Positions 21,490-32,519 of a stretch of 64,000 bases of DNA are shown one piece after another. This DNA is from Anopheles merus. Its lineage: Eukaryota; Arthropoda; Insecta; Diptera; Culicidae. Location: NCBI RefSeq assembly GCF_017562075.2, contig NW_024427705.1, positions 16,507 to 80,506 on the forward strand, written 5' to 3'. The notes below the pieces were generated by a model that saw only the letters and a list, made by a program, of their open reading frames with translations, had not been told where the DNA came from and did not search any database. Made by a program: the position numbers and the translations under genes. How positions within the stretch are numbered: position 1 is the stretch's first letter; every line of letters begins with the position of its first letter.

Positions 21490-22580
21490 TAAAATAGCTT
21501 GCAAGGCTAGGCCGGTTTTTCGCCGGGAGTTTTACTGGCAAGAAAAAAGCACAGGACCAAATTTAAATGGTAATTTTTTTTATCACACTCATTAACCCGG
21601 TGCCTTCTCCTTTCCTTGTTGAGCGCTCCTCCATTCCTTTGAGTTGCACGTGTCATTCCGTCATTCCCGTATGTACGCGGCTCTTTATTCGTAGTTGTAC
21701 ATCATATATAGTGGCAGCTATCTAAAGTCGGACACTGCAGACCCTAAAGACGGAAGTCAGATTTTTTGCATGTGCATAGCCAAAGAGTGTCCTCAAAGAC
21801 GTGTGAAGAATGTTTTCCGATAAGCGGTCTAGTGAACTGTCCTGGGTGCCCCAAATCCAGATAAAAGGTGAAAATATGAGGTGTCCGACTTTAGGTGGCC
21901 GCCACTGCAGGCATATGCTGTATGTTTGTTTTGCCTACGACATTGACAATGCGCGAACCGATTAATTCTGGAATTGGAGTAATATTATTGGTACCATATT
22001 CCGTTGATATTCCGTTGAATTCCGTTGCGTGTCGTTTCTGATGACGCAATTTGATTTCCATGCCAATTAATGGAAATGAAGCTAATATCAAACGAGTTTA
22101 GGTGAATATTTTATTTCAATCGCGGATTTTTTTTTCATGCTTGAATCTTAATTTTTCGTGGATGATCTTGACTCAAATGTATGCAAGTGTCAAACAGTTT
22201 CTAATCCTTATTTTCTGGAAAATTCACAAACAATTTCGTGAGATTTGTCCACATCCAATGTACAGAAAGAGATTACTTTCTCTCAATCATTTATCACTCA
22301 TAACCCCACCATCTTATGCACACACGACAGAGGTGAATGAGGCCAATTGGCCAACTGTTGTTACGCGTGTAGCAATCTGTAGAAGGGATGACAAAAATGT
22401 ACAAACTAACTTTTGCGTTTTGATGATTTTTGAAGCGTAGTTTTAAAATTGGAATTGCATATCCGTTTTCAAATTTGCGGCTAGCCACGATTCGCGATAA
22501 CGTTGTGTTCCAGATCAGCTAGGAAAGGTATAGGAAAGGTGTGAATGGAGGCGGGAGCGGAACATGGTAAATGAACAATT
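21490..22580. other. Intergenic, no gene recognised
   Basis: Several short open frames exist (for example 22102-22440) but show no motif. GGTGTCCGACTTTAGGTGG near 21880 and TAAAGTCGGACACTGCAG near 21725 form an inverted pair, hinting at a small MITE of about 180 bp that was not delimited. Confidence 0.4.
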
Positions 22581-22801
22581 GTAATCAAACAAATGAGAAA
22601 AATATATGGAAAGAGCGTATGCATTGCAAAAGTGGATCATAGTTACCAAGTTGAGTGCGTCTTCTTTCTATTGTAAGAGGAGGTCCGATTCGAAGAGAGT
22701 GTGGAGGAGCGTAAAAATTGATTAAGGAAAGAAGAGCCGGGCAGTCTATTTGATGAAGGAGAACCGATGCGATAAAAGACGCTTTTGCAAATACACGCTG
22801 T

Positions 22802-23099
22802 GATTTTAGAGATTCCAGACCTAGCATTGAACAGCGAACGTATGAGGGGAGTGGGGAGTCAGCACCAAAACATTTACGGAACACGAAGCGGGTAAACGAC
22901 TTTTGGATTCTTTCGATTAGTGATGCGAAAAATGAAGTTTTTGTGCGCTCTGATTTTAGAGATTCCAGACCTAGCATTGAACAGCGATTTTCATATGATG
23001 GGAGTGGGGAGTCAGCACCAAAACATTTACAGAACACGAAGCGGGTAAACGACTTTTTGATTCTATCGATTAGTGATGCGAAAAATGAAGTTTTTGTCA
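22802..23099. repeat. 150-bp tandem duplication within the CR1 fragment
   Basis: Two direct copies begin at 22802 and 22952 (GATTTTAGAGATTCCAGACC), each running to AAAATGAAGTTTTTGT, with few differences. Confidence 0.85.
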
Positions 23100-23690
23100 G
23101 AATCGATTTTGGCTAGCTCCGCAGTTTTCTGGAATCGATTCCGGATAGTAGGTCCGGAATCAGTTTCCGAATCGATTCTGGAATCGGCTCCGGAATCGGA
23201 ATCGACTCCGTAATTGGTTCCAGAATCGGCTTCAGAATTGATTCCAAAATCGGGTCCGGAATCAAAGTTGGCTCTCGAATCGGAATTGGCTCCTAAATTA
23301 GAATCGGCTTCCAAACGAAGTCAGTTACGGTATCGCCATAAAAATAGGTGTTTGGGTCCAATCATACTACGTATTGATAACCGCAAAAAATCCAAATTTA
23401 CTTGTAAAAGATTCATTCTCATGGAGATTCCCGGACTGATTTCGCTTCTAAAACTTCTTTTTTCAATTCAAGAACTAATTCACATTCCGGAGCTAATTCT
23501 AATTCTGGGCTCAATTATGATTCCGTTATCGAGGCAAATTGCGATTCCCAGGTCAATTCCGATTCCGAAGCCGATTCTGATCGTGGAATCGATTCCGAAG
23601 TCAACTCCCGAATCGGCTCTGGAATCGGCTCCGGAATCGGCTCTGGATTCGACTCCGGAATTGGAATTACTGTCTCGAGATGAGTAGTAA
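23100..23690. repeat. GGAATCGGCTCC-type degenerate satellite
   Basis: Irregular repeats of GGAATCG / GATTCC with a 6- or 12-bp rhythm (GAATCGGCTCCG, GATTCCGAAG, GAATCGACTCCG). The arrays at both ends are separated by less repetitive sequence at 23310-23420. Long open frames with Pro-Lys/Glu-Ser or Asp-Ser repeats across it are artefacts of the repeat. Confidence 0.75.
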
Positions 23691-24499
23691 ATGAAAGCCG
23701 TTCATCGACTATCTTTGACAGATTTAGATCGAGTCAGTTGTACATCCTCAATAGAATATGGGTAAGATGTGGGATTTGTTGATCGGCCGAAGGATATAAC
23801 GGTACATTTAGGGAGACATAACAGAAGATCATTAAAGATAATCCATGTGGAAAGAAGATTTTAAAGTCTTTGAAGAGATATACAATCAGATAAGGAGGAT
23901 ATAGGGTAATACATTGTTAAGTCATCAGCATACATCAAGAATGAATCATTAGGAAGGATGAAGCTGATATCATTAACATATAGGATATACAAAAGCGGAC
24001 AAAGTGTACTGCCTTGGGGGACATCAGATGGGCAAATGCAGGAGAGAGAGAGAGATATGATCCTAATTTAATACAAAAAGTACGATACAGACAGGAAGGG
24101 TGCTATCTAAAGTAGAAAATGGTATCCTATCCCAAGTTTCTTTAGCTAGGCAATGAGAATAGAGTATGACATACGATCAAAGGCCGACTTAAAATCGTTG
24201 TAAATCGAATCTACCTGACCGCCAGAATCAAGATTACGAATAACAAAAGGGACAAAGCTCATAAGATTGGATATAAAGGATCATTTGGGCACGAAGCCAT
24301 GATGATTGGCGGATAAATAATTGCGAGTAATAGGAAGTAATCGGGAATGTACGATGTGCGGTGTGATGAAGGAACTCCAAACGTCAATCGATTTCTGTTG
24401 GTATTGTTGCTTTCATTGATGTCCTGATTATGCATGGTAATATGTGTGCTTAGCTTGTTGTTTAGAATTACAAATTCATGGAAGAGCAAGCCGCTGGGT

Positions 24500-26155
24500 C
24501 AAGTATCTGGTAAAAGTGTCAGGCTGTGTAATGAAATTGGTACACCAACTTTAAACGAGTTAGATCTCAGACCAGCTTGCAGCTCTATTTTTTGGTAGGA
24601 TGCGGTAAACAATGATATCTTCTGTTTTTAAGTTATTTGCTACGCATTTGTTGATCAGCAGTCTCGAGACCAAGTCGTGTGAAGAAAATCCATGTCCTTG
24701 CCTAGTCACGAGTAATTATTTTGATGCCTTTTAGGATATTTGAAGTTCTAGATAAAAAATCGGGTTACAATGGCTTTGTGAGGGATCTAATGGACTAGGT
24801 TGCATGGATGAGTTCAGATTTTTGTTAGTGGGGTCGTAGATGTTGTAGCAATCGTAGATGTTGTAGCGGGAGCAATGTTTGTCATAGGATGTGGTTCAGG
24901 GTGGTTTAAAATAACGGCAGCTCGTTTGGTTGTGATGCGCAATTTGTGTAGGAGTGTGAGTATCGATGAAAGCCTATTGTCGATTTAAAGCTAAAGTTCA
25001 GCTTTAGGCGCTTGAATACCCGGAGTAATATCATGCGAAATCGGTAAATTACAGCCACTATTGCCAAGCAACCATCACAAACCCAGTTAAGATGTTTGTA
25101 TGTTCAGTAAATCCTTGATTGTTTCCATATTTAATCTAGTGCAATTTGCGTGAAGTATGGCATTGCATCCAGGGCCATTTAATTATCCATTACAAGATAT
25201 ATCATCGCTCACTACAGCTATGGAGCAGCGATTACACGGAGGAACGGAAAACATGAAACAGAACGGGAACTAGGTGCTTTGAGCAAGCCCGCCAATGGCT
25301 ACAAATCACTCGCCAAATCCGCAAGCGCATCCAGGCTCCAAAAGACAGGAAGCACACCAGCAGTGCGCAATAGAAATCACGACAGAAAACCAACAAATGG
25401 GAGTGATGTAAGAGCGCGACCGATTCGTTCAATAGCCGTTGGAAAAGTTGAGTTACGCGATCTCGCGATCGGCTACTGGGTCCTGAGACACTTAGCGATA
25501 GAAAAAATGCGCAGGTTCTGTTCGTAACAGGAGTACTAAATTAATTTATTGAATCCTTGAACAACTAAATATATAGTTACCCAGAGCAGCTTCTTGGCAT
25601 CGCGTTTTTATCTCGCTCGAGAGAGGTAATTCGCAGTATGGTGAAAATAACCTCATAACATCCATGTCCCGCAAATTTAATTTGATCGATGATTTATTCG
25701 ATTTTTATACACCCAGGCTATGTTTAGGGAATGTCTACCTCTAGCAACGTTTAAGGAATTAGAAAACCTGTCAACTGTTATTTATTATGAAAAAGTTGAC
25801 AATGTATATGTTTAGTTTACCAAACGCATTCGATGGGTTTACTTGATCAAATAATTATTGGTTTATTAACAATGAACCATTAACAAATTAACAAATTAAC
25901 AATAAACCATTTAGCAATACTAACAAATAATATAATTATTGTCAAATAAACATCGTTTAGACTATATTCTAAAATGTTCCTTGGGAACCGTACAGAGCCT
26001 TTCGGAGCCGTCCGGAGACGCTTTTCAGCATCCAGAGCCGTAGGAGCCGTTCGAAGCCGTACGGAGTCGGAAAAGTCAGAGCCTACGAAGCTGATGTAGC
26101 TGTCTGAAACCGGCTACGGCTGCGGCTTAGTAGTAGTCTGAAAAATTAGTTTTAA
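24500..26155. other. Long non-genic stretch; GGAGCCG repeats at 25980-26140
   Basis: No gene recognised. The frames at 25232-25527 on both strands have no known motif. At 25980-26140 there is degenerate GGAGCCGT/ CGGAGCC sequence related to that at 31545-31650 and 31870-31945. Confidence 0.45.
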
Positions 26156-26159
26156 TTAG

Positions 26160-26980
26160 AAGATCTTGGTGGTTGGTTCGGAGTTGCTGTGCTCATTCTG
26201 ATACTAATATTCCTTTTTATGAATATATCATTTATAAAGAGCCAACTAGAATGTGATGAGAGTATTGTATCATCCTCAAATAAAACGTATGGAAATAAAA
26301 CTGTGAACTCAGCAGTTCCAAACTCTAAAGTGCAAAATTTACGCAATAAAACAAGAAATCAGACGCAACCAGGATCGTCAGTGCATCAAACTTATAAGAA
26401 ATTACACAATTCACAGCAATTTTTGTGATTATCAATCATATTACGTCGATCCTAAACTACTATCCTAAACAGATAAATGAAGCGCTGTCTTCTTCTTCTT
26501 CTCTTTCTTTTTGGCACAACAACCGCTGTTGGTCAAGGCTTGCCTTATTTTCAGGCTAGTGAGTCCTACGTATGGGGGCACTGTCTATTCGGGGCTTGAG
26601 CCGACGACGGGCATGTTGGTACGTCGTACGAGTTGACGACTGTACCACCAAACCGGCGAAACACTGTAAGAAACACAAACATATCGTAAGATAGATCCAT
26701 CACAATAAAAAAGTTACATACAATGCCACCGTTGTATGCGATTTTTTGTTCATTTTTCTCTCAGTGTTTCATGTTTTTTAAATTTTTTATTTCAGATATT
26801 TGGCCTTCTCTCGCTCATTCTTAGAATGATGTTAGCAACAATGACGAAACTAAACGTTCTGTCTCAAAAATACCTGAGAGAAATTGCTACTGTTTCTATC
26901 TCCTAATGGCAAAGAACAAGCTGTGTTATCATGGTATAACATGTTTTCCAAAAACAACCACCTCTATAGCAGCTGTGTCA
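26160..26980 (+). pseudogene. Mucin-like membrane protein family, copy 3 (decayed, SINE-split)
   Basis: Exon 1 homology begins near 26170, inside the membrane segment, so the start codon region is absent. It continues with SQLECDE, VQNLRNKTRNQTQPGSSVHQTYKK and a frame-shifted DYQSYYVDP block. A SINE (26489-26657) interrupts the end of exon 1. The conserved ATATC|GTAAGA donor is at 26686 and an acceptor TTTCAG ends at 26795. Exon 2 (26796 on) retains the four-Cys region out of frame and breaks off just after the first Thr codons. It is a clear pseudogene but proves that the exon-intron layout is shared by all three copies. Confidence 0.75.
26489..26657 (-). mobile_element. tRNA-derived SINE, family A, inside copy 3
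   Basis: Reverse-orientation SINE with shortened body. The flanks GAAGCGCTGT (26479-26488) and GAAACACTGT (26658-26667) look like a diverged 10-bp target duplication (two mismatches). Confidence 0.78.
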
Positions 26981-26984
26981 AACT

Positions 26985-28340
26985 CATTTCATCAGAGGGC
27001 CGCAAGTACACATTTTCTGTGATTTGCGGGCCGCAAAGTTGATAATAAAAAATATACCCCAATATTTATATAAAATTGTTATACAAATTGACTTTTTGTG
27101 CTCCTCAGTTCAAATCTGGAATCGTGTGTTATGTACAAATTCGCGATGATATTTTTCTATGTGCTCTTTTGTTTTTGTTTTATGTGGCAACAAAATATGT
27201 TAAATGTACTTTCAAAGTCTTATACAATTTTTACCCTCCTTATTATTAAAATAGGATGTTTTTCATTAGTCGCGTTTTCACACGGGAGTTCTGCTAGAAA
27301 ATATCTGTCAAAAACATTTTTTCACTGAGGTAGGGGAAGTCTAGCAGTCTGTGGAGATATTTTTCCAAGCAATCCAAGCTTTCCATCGCTGGATGAATAC
27401 CAAAAATGTTTGCATGTAATCTTTCGACAGATCAAGACAAAATTGTAATAAATCGTGTTTAAACGTTAGTTTTCGCTAATTTCCAAGTCCCAAGTGTTCT
27501 GGTGGTGTATTATTTGTTTTGTGTCCCAGCCAGTTAGTATAACCGCGACTCGATGCTGTCGTGCAACTGACAGTATCGGACGTCTGAATGGCCGTTAAGG
27601 GCTTCGGGAGCGATCGGGCTACCGAGCGTAGAGCACTCGATCATAGACTACGATCCGACACACATAAAAGTCCCGTTAGCGCATATCTTTATTATATTAG
27701 AATATAAGTAAATGTTATTCTAACGCAAAAACGCAGAAAATCTCATGCTGGATATCTCAACAGAACTGTTATTCCTCGAACTCTTTTTCGATATCACAAT
27801 GTGCTCTGATAACGGCTCAAATATTGAATCAACGTGGTACATGGTACAAAAAAGGACGGGTTTCTAAGGTTAACAATTTTGATACAAGAGCGACTGAAAT
27901 TAAACCACAACTGTGTTCTATAGACAGAAAGGGATCGTTCCATTAGGGGTTTCAATCTTATACGGGTATGTGATTTGATTATACGACTTAACGACTGTAT
28001 CATGAGAAGAACCCTTCGCTTATCAGTACAAAATATTTGTGTTATTCCTTTTTTAGTATTTAAGCATTTACTTTTAATTAATATTAAAGACCATGTCGAT
28101 GGACCGACACATGCAATAAAAAAACCAAAAAAAAGTTCCTGGATTGTATGCGTAGAGTGAACTGCTTAGATTGGTTTTCGGGAAACCTATATTTAATATT
28201 TGAAGAACCTAACCGGGTTTGAGCTGCAACCTGCGATCAAACATCGAGACTCGGATTCATTCACCGCAATAAACTTACTTACGGGGCACGTACGTGCGTA
28301 GAGATACTGCAGCGTACGCACGCCACCCTAATCAATGGAT
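26985..28340. other. Intergenic; decayed SINE trace
   Basis: No gene recognised. At 27944-28006 a stretch (GGGTTTCAATC...ACGACTTAACGACTGTATCATGAG) resembles the tRNA-like head of SINE A in reverse orientation, strongly mutated. Confidence 0.4.
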
Positions 28341-28377
28341 ACTGTTCAGTTTCTTTGCGACCGTCGTCTAGAACAGA
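28341..28377 (+). promoter_or_regulatory. Initiator-like core promoter and 5' leader of the 633-aa gene
   Basis: TTCAGTT at 28345-28351 matches the arthropod initiator TCAGT, 30 bp before the ATG. No TATA box is evident at the expected spacing. The tract 28284-28318 contains a CACGTACGTGCGTA near-palindrome. Inference only. Confidence 0.35.
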
Positions 28378-30279
28378 ATGAACACAATGTTACTAATGAT
28401 ATTAACGCTTGTCGTGCAGCTCTCTGCCAAAACCTTGTCGGCGAGTCTACCCGTATACGTGAAACTTCCGTTTAGTTATAAAGTGCAGCGCAGTTGGAGA
28501 AGTGGAACATTCAATTTCGATAGTGCACAGTTTGAGCCTACCGAGTGGGAATGGCAAAGAACCATGAAAAAACCAATCATCCAGCGTCGACGATTTCCGT
28601 CATTCGAGAAACTGGAAGTAAAGCCTAAATTGTTGTGGAAAGTAGAAAACCGTTATGAGGACTATGACTCGCTAATGGAGATGGAGGATCATGTGGTCAT
28701 AAGCCCGGAGCGGAAGTTGTGTAAGTACGGAGCGGAATGTTCCGAACACTACGAAAACTCAAGCAAGCACGGTGTAAAACGGACTCCTTCGTTACTGGAC
28801 TACGTTTTTGCGATTAAGCAGACCAAAGATAACCTTGAGACAGCTGTTGCAAACTCCCATCAAAACCATGCAGAACAAAATTCATATGATAGTGAAGAGC
28901 TACGGAACGATTCAGATGAATGCATATGTGAAATCTGTGGAGGAATTATAACGACCACGCAGATGTCGATTTTGACGAATGATTTATCAGCACAACCCAG
29001 CAATCAAGTCTTATCCATTGAGCTACACCAAGCAACCGAAGAGAACAGTGAGACAATCAATGTTCCCAGCAATCCGCAAGCACATGTCGGTCGATATCCG
29101 TATGCATACCGACAACAAACACTCGAAACGACGTCCACTAAACAATCAACACCATCGTTTACGACGAGCCTTATAGAGATTTCCTCCTCCCTAGCCCGGT
29201 CATTTGACGACAGAAAAAAACGAAGTGATAACTTAGATGGAGAAAGGATTGGCAATGATCGTTACACATTGAAAAGAAAAACGGATAGGTTATCTTCCGT
29301 TTCAAGTGAGCACAATACTAATCCTAACACCATGCTATGTTCCCCGCACGTTCCCGTGGGTTCAACGCTTTCATCAACTAGCAACATAGCTATTGATGTT
29401 TCAAGTTCTTCTGCGCAAGTGATATCTACCACGCCAATAATAGAAGTATTACTTCCAGCGAACATTACCTCTACGACTATACCTAATACAATCATGGGGA
29501 GCACTCCAAAAGCAATGGAGAAATTAACACTTAACGAAACACAAACAACAGCGATTACGCGAACGGTTGTTTTAAATTCAACTGACGTCTTAACGAAAGA
29601 AGACCTTATGAAAAATGATTTGGAAGTAAAACCAACCTGTGGTACACTACTATCGATGAATGAACACAACGAATCGATGGTTGAATGTACAACGCAAGAA
29701 CCGATCGTTATAGTGGCTTATACGCCGGAAACAATCGTGGAAGCATCTACTATGTTTGTGAAGCGTACGACACAAGTGGCGACGACTAAAGCAAGTAATT
29801 TATTTAATTATTTAGATAGTATTGTTTCAACTAATTTAACATTAAGAGTGAAAAACAGTAAATTATTGTTTGCCAACGAGACATCCACTGTGAAAATCGA
29901 TGTTACTCCAGATAATTCGTTGAAGGTATTAATGGAAACAACAGAAACAACGACCATCCTTAATGTTACTATCACAACGCAAAGTACAGTTATAGTGACA
30001 GACGGTTTCCCGAAATCCATAAACTTTGCAAAAGACCATGAAGAGAATGATGAAAAAGAAGATGTCGAAGAAGAAGAAGAAGAAGAAAACATAGTAGAAG
30101 AAAAAGAAGAAGAATTGCCCAAGCAAGATGGAATATTTGCCATCCTTAATTACATTATCTCTGCTTTACTGCAATCCATTCTGCGCTCAATTGTATATCT
30201 GTTTACGGATACTTCTTCCACTCTCTCCCATGAGATAACGTCCTCACGAGAAACGATAAATGAAAACTGTCGGCGATGA
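28378..30279 (+). CDS. Secreted Ser/Thr-rich mucin-like protein, single exon
   Basis: An open frame of 633 codons with no match to a family that I recognise. Residues 1-24 form a signal peptide (hydrophobic MLLMILTLVV core, small residues at a likely LSA cleavage site). Residues 25-120 are basic/acidic and mostly ordered in character. Cys pairs occur at CKYGAEC (about 119) and CICEICGG (about 183). Residues 200-550 are rich in Ser and Thr, with about eight N-glycosylation sequons (e.g. NITS, NETQ, NSTD, NESM, NLTL, NVTI). A strongly acidic Glu stretch occupies about 560-583. A hydrophobic, possibly amphipathic segment (GIFAILNYIISALLQSI, from about 585) precedes a polar C-terminus. The ATG has A at -3. 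An ATTAAA poly(A)-type signal is at 30360. An extracellular matrix, gut or salivary role would be typical for such proteins but is inference. Minus-strand frames are shadows. Confidence 0.8.
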   Translation: MNTMLLMILTLVVQLSAKTLSASLPVYVKLPFSYKVQRSWRSGTFNFDSAQFEPTEWEWQRTMKKPIIQRRRFPSFEKLEVKPKLLWKVENRYEDYDSLMEMEDHVVISPERKLCKYGAECSEHYENSSKHGVKRTPSLLDYVFAIKQTKDNLETAVANSHQNHAEQNSYDSEELRNDSDECICEICGGIITTTQMSILTNDLSAQPSNQVLSIELHQATEENSETINVPSNPQAHVGRYPYAYRQQTLETTSTKQSTPSFTTSLIEISSSLARSFDDRKKRSDNLDGERIGNDRYTLKRKTDRLSSVSSEHNTNPNTMLCSPHVPVGSTLSSTSNIAIDVSSSSAQVISTTPIIEVLLPANITSTTIPNTIMGSTPKAMEKLTLNETQTTAITRTVVLNSTDVLTKEDLMKNDLEVKPTCGTLLSMNEHNESMVECTTQEPIVIVAYTPETIVEASTMFVKRTTQVATTKASNLFNYLDSIVSTNLTLRVKNSKLLFANETSTVKIDVTPDNSLKVLMETTETTTILNVTITTQSTVIVTDGFPKSINFAKDHEENDEKEDVEEEEEEENIVEEKEEELPKQDGIFAILNYIISALLQSILRSIVYLFTDTSSTLSHEITSSRETINENCRR

Positions 30280-30359
30280 TGTATATTTCTCAGTGTCATT
30301 GGGTGTCAACACGATTATATAACTATGAGCAAACTTTAGCATCTGTTACATTGCCTGTA

Positions 30360-30365
30360 ATTAAA
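30360..30365 (+). terminator. ATTAAA polyadenylation-type signal of the 633-aa gene
   Basis: The common variant hexamer, 81 bp after the stop codon, with no AATAAA closer by. Confidence 0.4.
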
Positions 30366-30595
30366 CTAATAGGATTGAGGTTAATGTTAATATAGCAGAA
30401 GTTTTCTACAACATCATATGAGTTCTTAGTTACTTAGGCTTCGACCATGTTCCAAAGATTCAATGCACCAAAATGCGCTATGTGCATTGAATCTAGCTAT
30501 ATGTTGAAGACACGAAACGATATTTGTTTCATTCGTAAAATACATTATAAATAACGCTCCGGTGTTAACAAAGAATTTTGTATTCAGTAAGTAGC

Positions 30596-30812
30596 TGGAG
30601 AGTGTCGCGGTACTTTAGTCGAAAAGTACGACTTAGCAACATGCCTGTCTTGTGTTCAAGCCCAGAATTAACCGTGCCCCCATACGTAGGACTGACTATC
30701 CTGCTATGGGGAGTAACCAATGAGTCAGTGAAAGCCAAACTCCATTTAACTAGTGGTACGGGACAGGCTTTGATCGACAACGGTTGTTGTGCCAAAAATA
30801 TTAGGAAGAAGT
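30596..30812 (+). mobile_element. SINE family A, diverged copy
   Basis: Plus orientation. Recognisable GTGTTCAAGCCC B-box, CCCCCATACGTAGGACTGACTATCC middle and GACAACGGTTGTTGTGCC end, with a mutated head and an AGGAAGAAG tail. No target duplication seen. Confidence 0.75.
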
Positions 30813-30939
30813 ACCTGGAGCGACATTCAACTAGGTTTCTTTTAACATCACATGTCGAGAGTTTAGTCAAAAGAAAATATTATTTAATTTATCAATGCAA
30901 TGATGCCTTAAAACCGTGTATATAACAACAAACAGTCTT

Positions 30940-31172
30940 CCATGCGCTTATATAGAATAGCGAGAAGAGAAGTGTTTTAAGATAGGAACGGTAGGAAATG
31001 ATATTAAACACCTTTTTTTAATTAAATAAACGATAATCTCCGATAATACACGGTAATAAAAGATTGTCCGTGATGCTAAACAGATATAACTTTACTTCTG
31101 GTGAGTCTGTAATGGCCGAAACGTATAACGCCGTTTGTAGTCGACAGCGCCATTTTAAAGTCGGGTGCCAAA
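30940..31172. other. Intergenic, no gene seen
   Basis: AT-rich sequence without features. Confidence 0.35.
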
Positions 31173-31322
31173 CTCTAGGCAAAAATGATCAAATATTTTA
31201 ATCCAGGTATTTTCCTTCTTTTCTCTAGGCAAAAATGATCAACAAGTTTAATCCAAGTATTTTCCTTCTCTTCTCTAGGCAAAAATGATGAACAATTTTA
31301 ATCCAGGTATTTTCCTTCTTTT
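31173..31322 (+). repeat. 50-bp direct repeat, three copies
   Basis: CTCTAGGCAAAAATGAT begins at 31173, 31223 and 31273, each followed by a TTTAATCCA.GTATTTTCCTTCT block. The unit length is 50 bp and divergence is low. Confidence 0.9.
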
Positions 31323-32312
31323 ATCTGGCCTTTCTTTTGCAAAAACAAAGTCACACTACCGTTTAGAAAATGTGAAACAAAAACTAAAAATCGGAGGTTA
31401 TTTAAACATTCCCAAATTATTTAAATCACTTGTTCAACTTGACAATAGTTTAGGGGTCGGCAAACATTCTGACTAAAAGAGCCAAATGCTACAACAATGT
31501 TCTTAGAAGTTATATGTGAAGAGTTAACCGTCATGTGTACGACTCCCGGCTCCGGAGCCGGCTCCGCATCTACAGCTCCGGAGCCGGTGGCGAATCAATG
31601 GCTCCAGAGCCGGCTGCGAATCCACGGCTCCGGACCAACGGCTCTGGACTAACGTTTCAATAGTAACGGCATTGTGGATAGCGTAAAAAATAGATCTATC
31701 TTCTCGCAAGTGTAGATATCACCCGATGTGATTGTGTGATTGTTGGACAATGTTCAAAAGTTATCGATTTTTTTTTATAAATTTATTTCAAGATTATTTA
31801 TTCAGCTATTTACAGATCTTCCCGATAGAAACTTAATTGAAAAGGATTTATTTTGGTGCAATCTGTTAGAACTGGCTCAGTTGAGTTGGAGCGGAGCTGG
31901 CTACGGAACCGACTTTGAAATTGTCAGGAGCCGGTCGGAACCGGTTAAAAAAATATATAATAAGCATATCTTATAGATCGTCAACATATATTTTTAAACA
32001 ACAAGCAAATCAACTGGAAAATTCATAGAACTTTTGAAAGAACCGTAAGTAAAACTAAACCGTAAGTAAACTAAAGAAAAAGACATAAGTATCTACTCAA
32101 AACTTGCAGCCTGGCCGGTTGGGGTGTTGGAGTTACAGCACATTTTTGATTGAAAAGAATATTGATAGGATTTTAAAATTATAATTTTACTACGCTATGT
32201 TATAAAACATTATTATGATCCTACAAAACAGTTTTCTTTCAAATCCAACAAGTACTTCGAAAGATATACGCTTTTAACCAAGAAAAAAATTATTCTTTCA
32301 TTGAAAATGTAT
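31323..32312. other. Non-genic; GGAGCCG-type degenerate repeats
   Basis: At 31545-31650 the sequence is built from CTCCGGAGCCGGCTCCG-like units, palindromic in part. A weaker patch is at 31870-31945. Nothing coding is supported. Confidence 0.5.
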
Positions 32313-32321
32313 GACCTACCC

Positions 32322-32509
32322 GGGATGCGGCGGTCCCGTGGTACAATCGTCAACTCGAACGACTCAATAACATGCTCGTCATGAGTTCAAGCCCAGAATG
32401 GACCATCCCCCCGTAGCAAGGATTGATTATCCGGCTACGTGGTAATGAATTAAGTCTCGAAAGCCTGTATAGGCCGGCATGTCCGCGTAGGACGTTACGC
32501 CAAATAGAA
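32322..32509 (+). mobile_element. tRNA-derived SINE, family B
   Basis: Same family as 11317-11514. It is flanked by GACCTACCC (32313-32321, 32510-32518). GTGGTACAATCG and GAGTTCAAGCCC are the mutated A and B boxes. Confidence 0.85.
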
Positions 32510-32519
32510 GACCTACCCA

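Larger units (their letters stand above)
22580..24490 (-). pseudogene. CR1-clade LINE fragment (ORF2 RT and C-terminus), decayed
   Basis: On the minus strand from about 24330 downward the translation shows HHGFVP, DSIYNDFKSAFDRMSYSIL (first catalytic Asp), VPQGSTLCPLLYILYVNDISF and LMYADDLTMYY (catalytic pair near 23930). The C-terminal block with RCSMLGLESLKSQR and HQIDCPALLSLINFYAPP lies at 22600-23040. Frames are broken and the middle is displaced by low-complexity sequence (23100-23690). A 150-bp segment of the C-terminal part is tandemly duplicated. Confidence 0.8.

Noticed and set aside
23063..23687. Asp/Ser-rich and Pro/Lys-rich repeat proteins
   Set aside because: Both strands are open because of the 6- and 12-bp satellite rhythm; no start context or conservation.
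29004..30143. Minus-strand frames opposite the 633-aa gene, including a Ser-rich and a Phe-rich one
   Set aside because: Complement of Thr/Ser- and Glu-rich coding sequence; no independent support.
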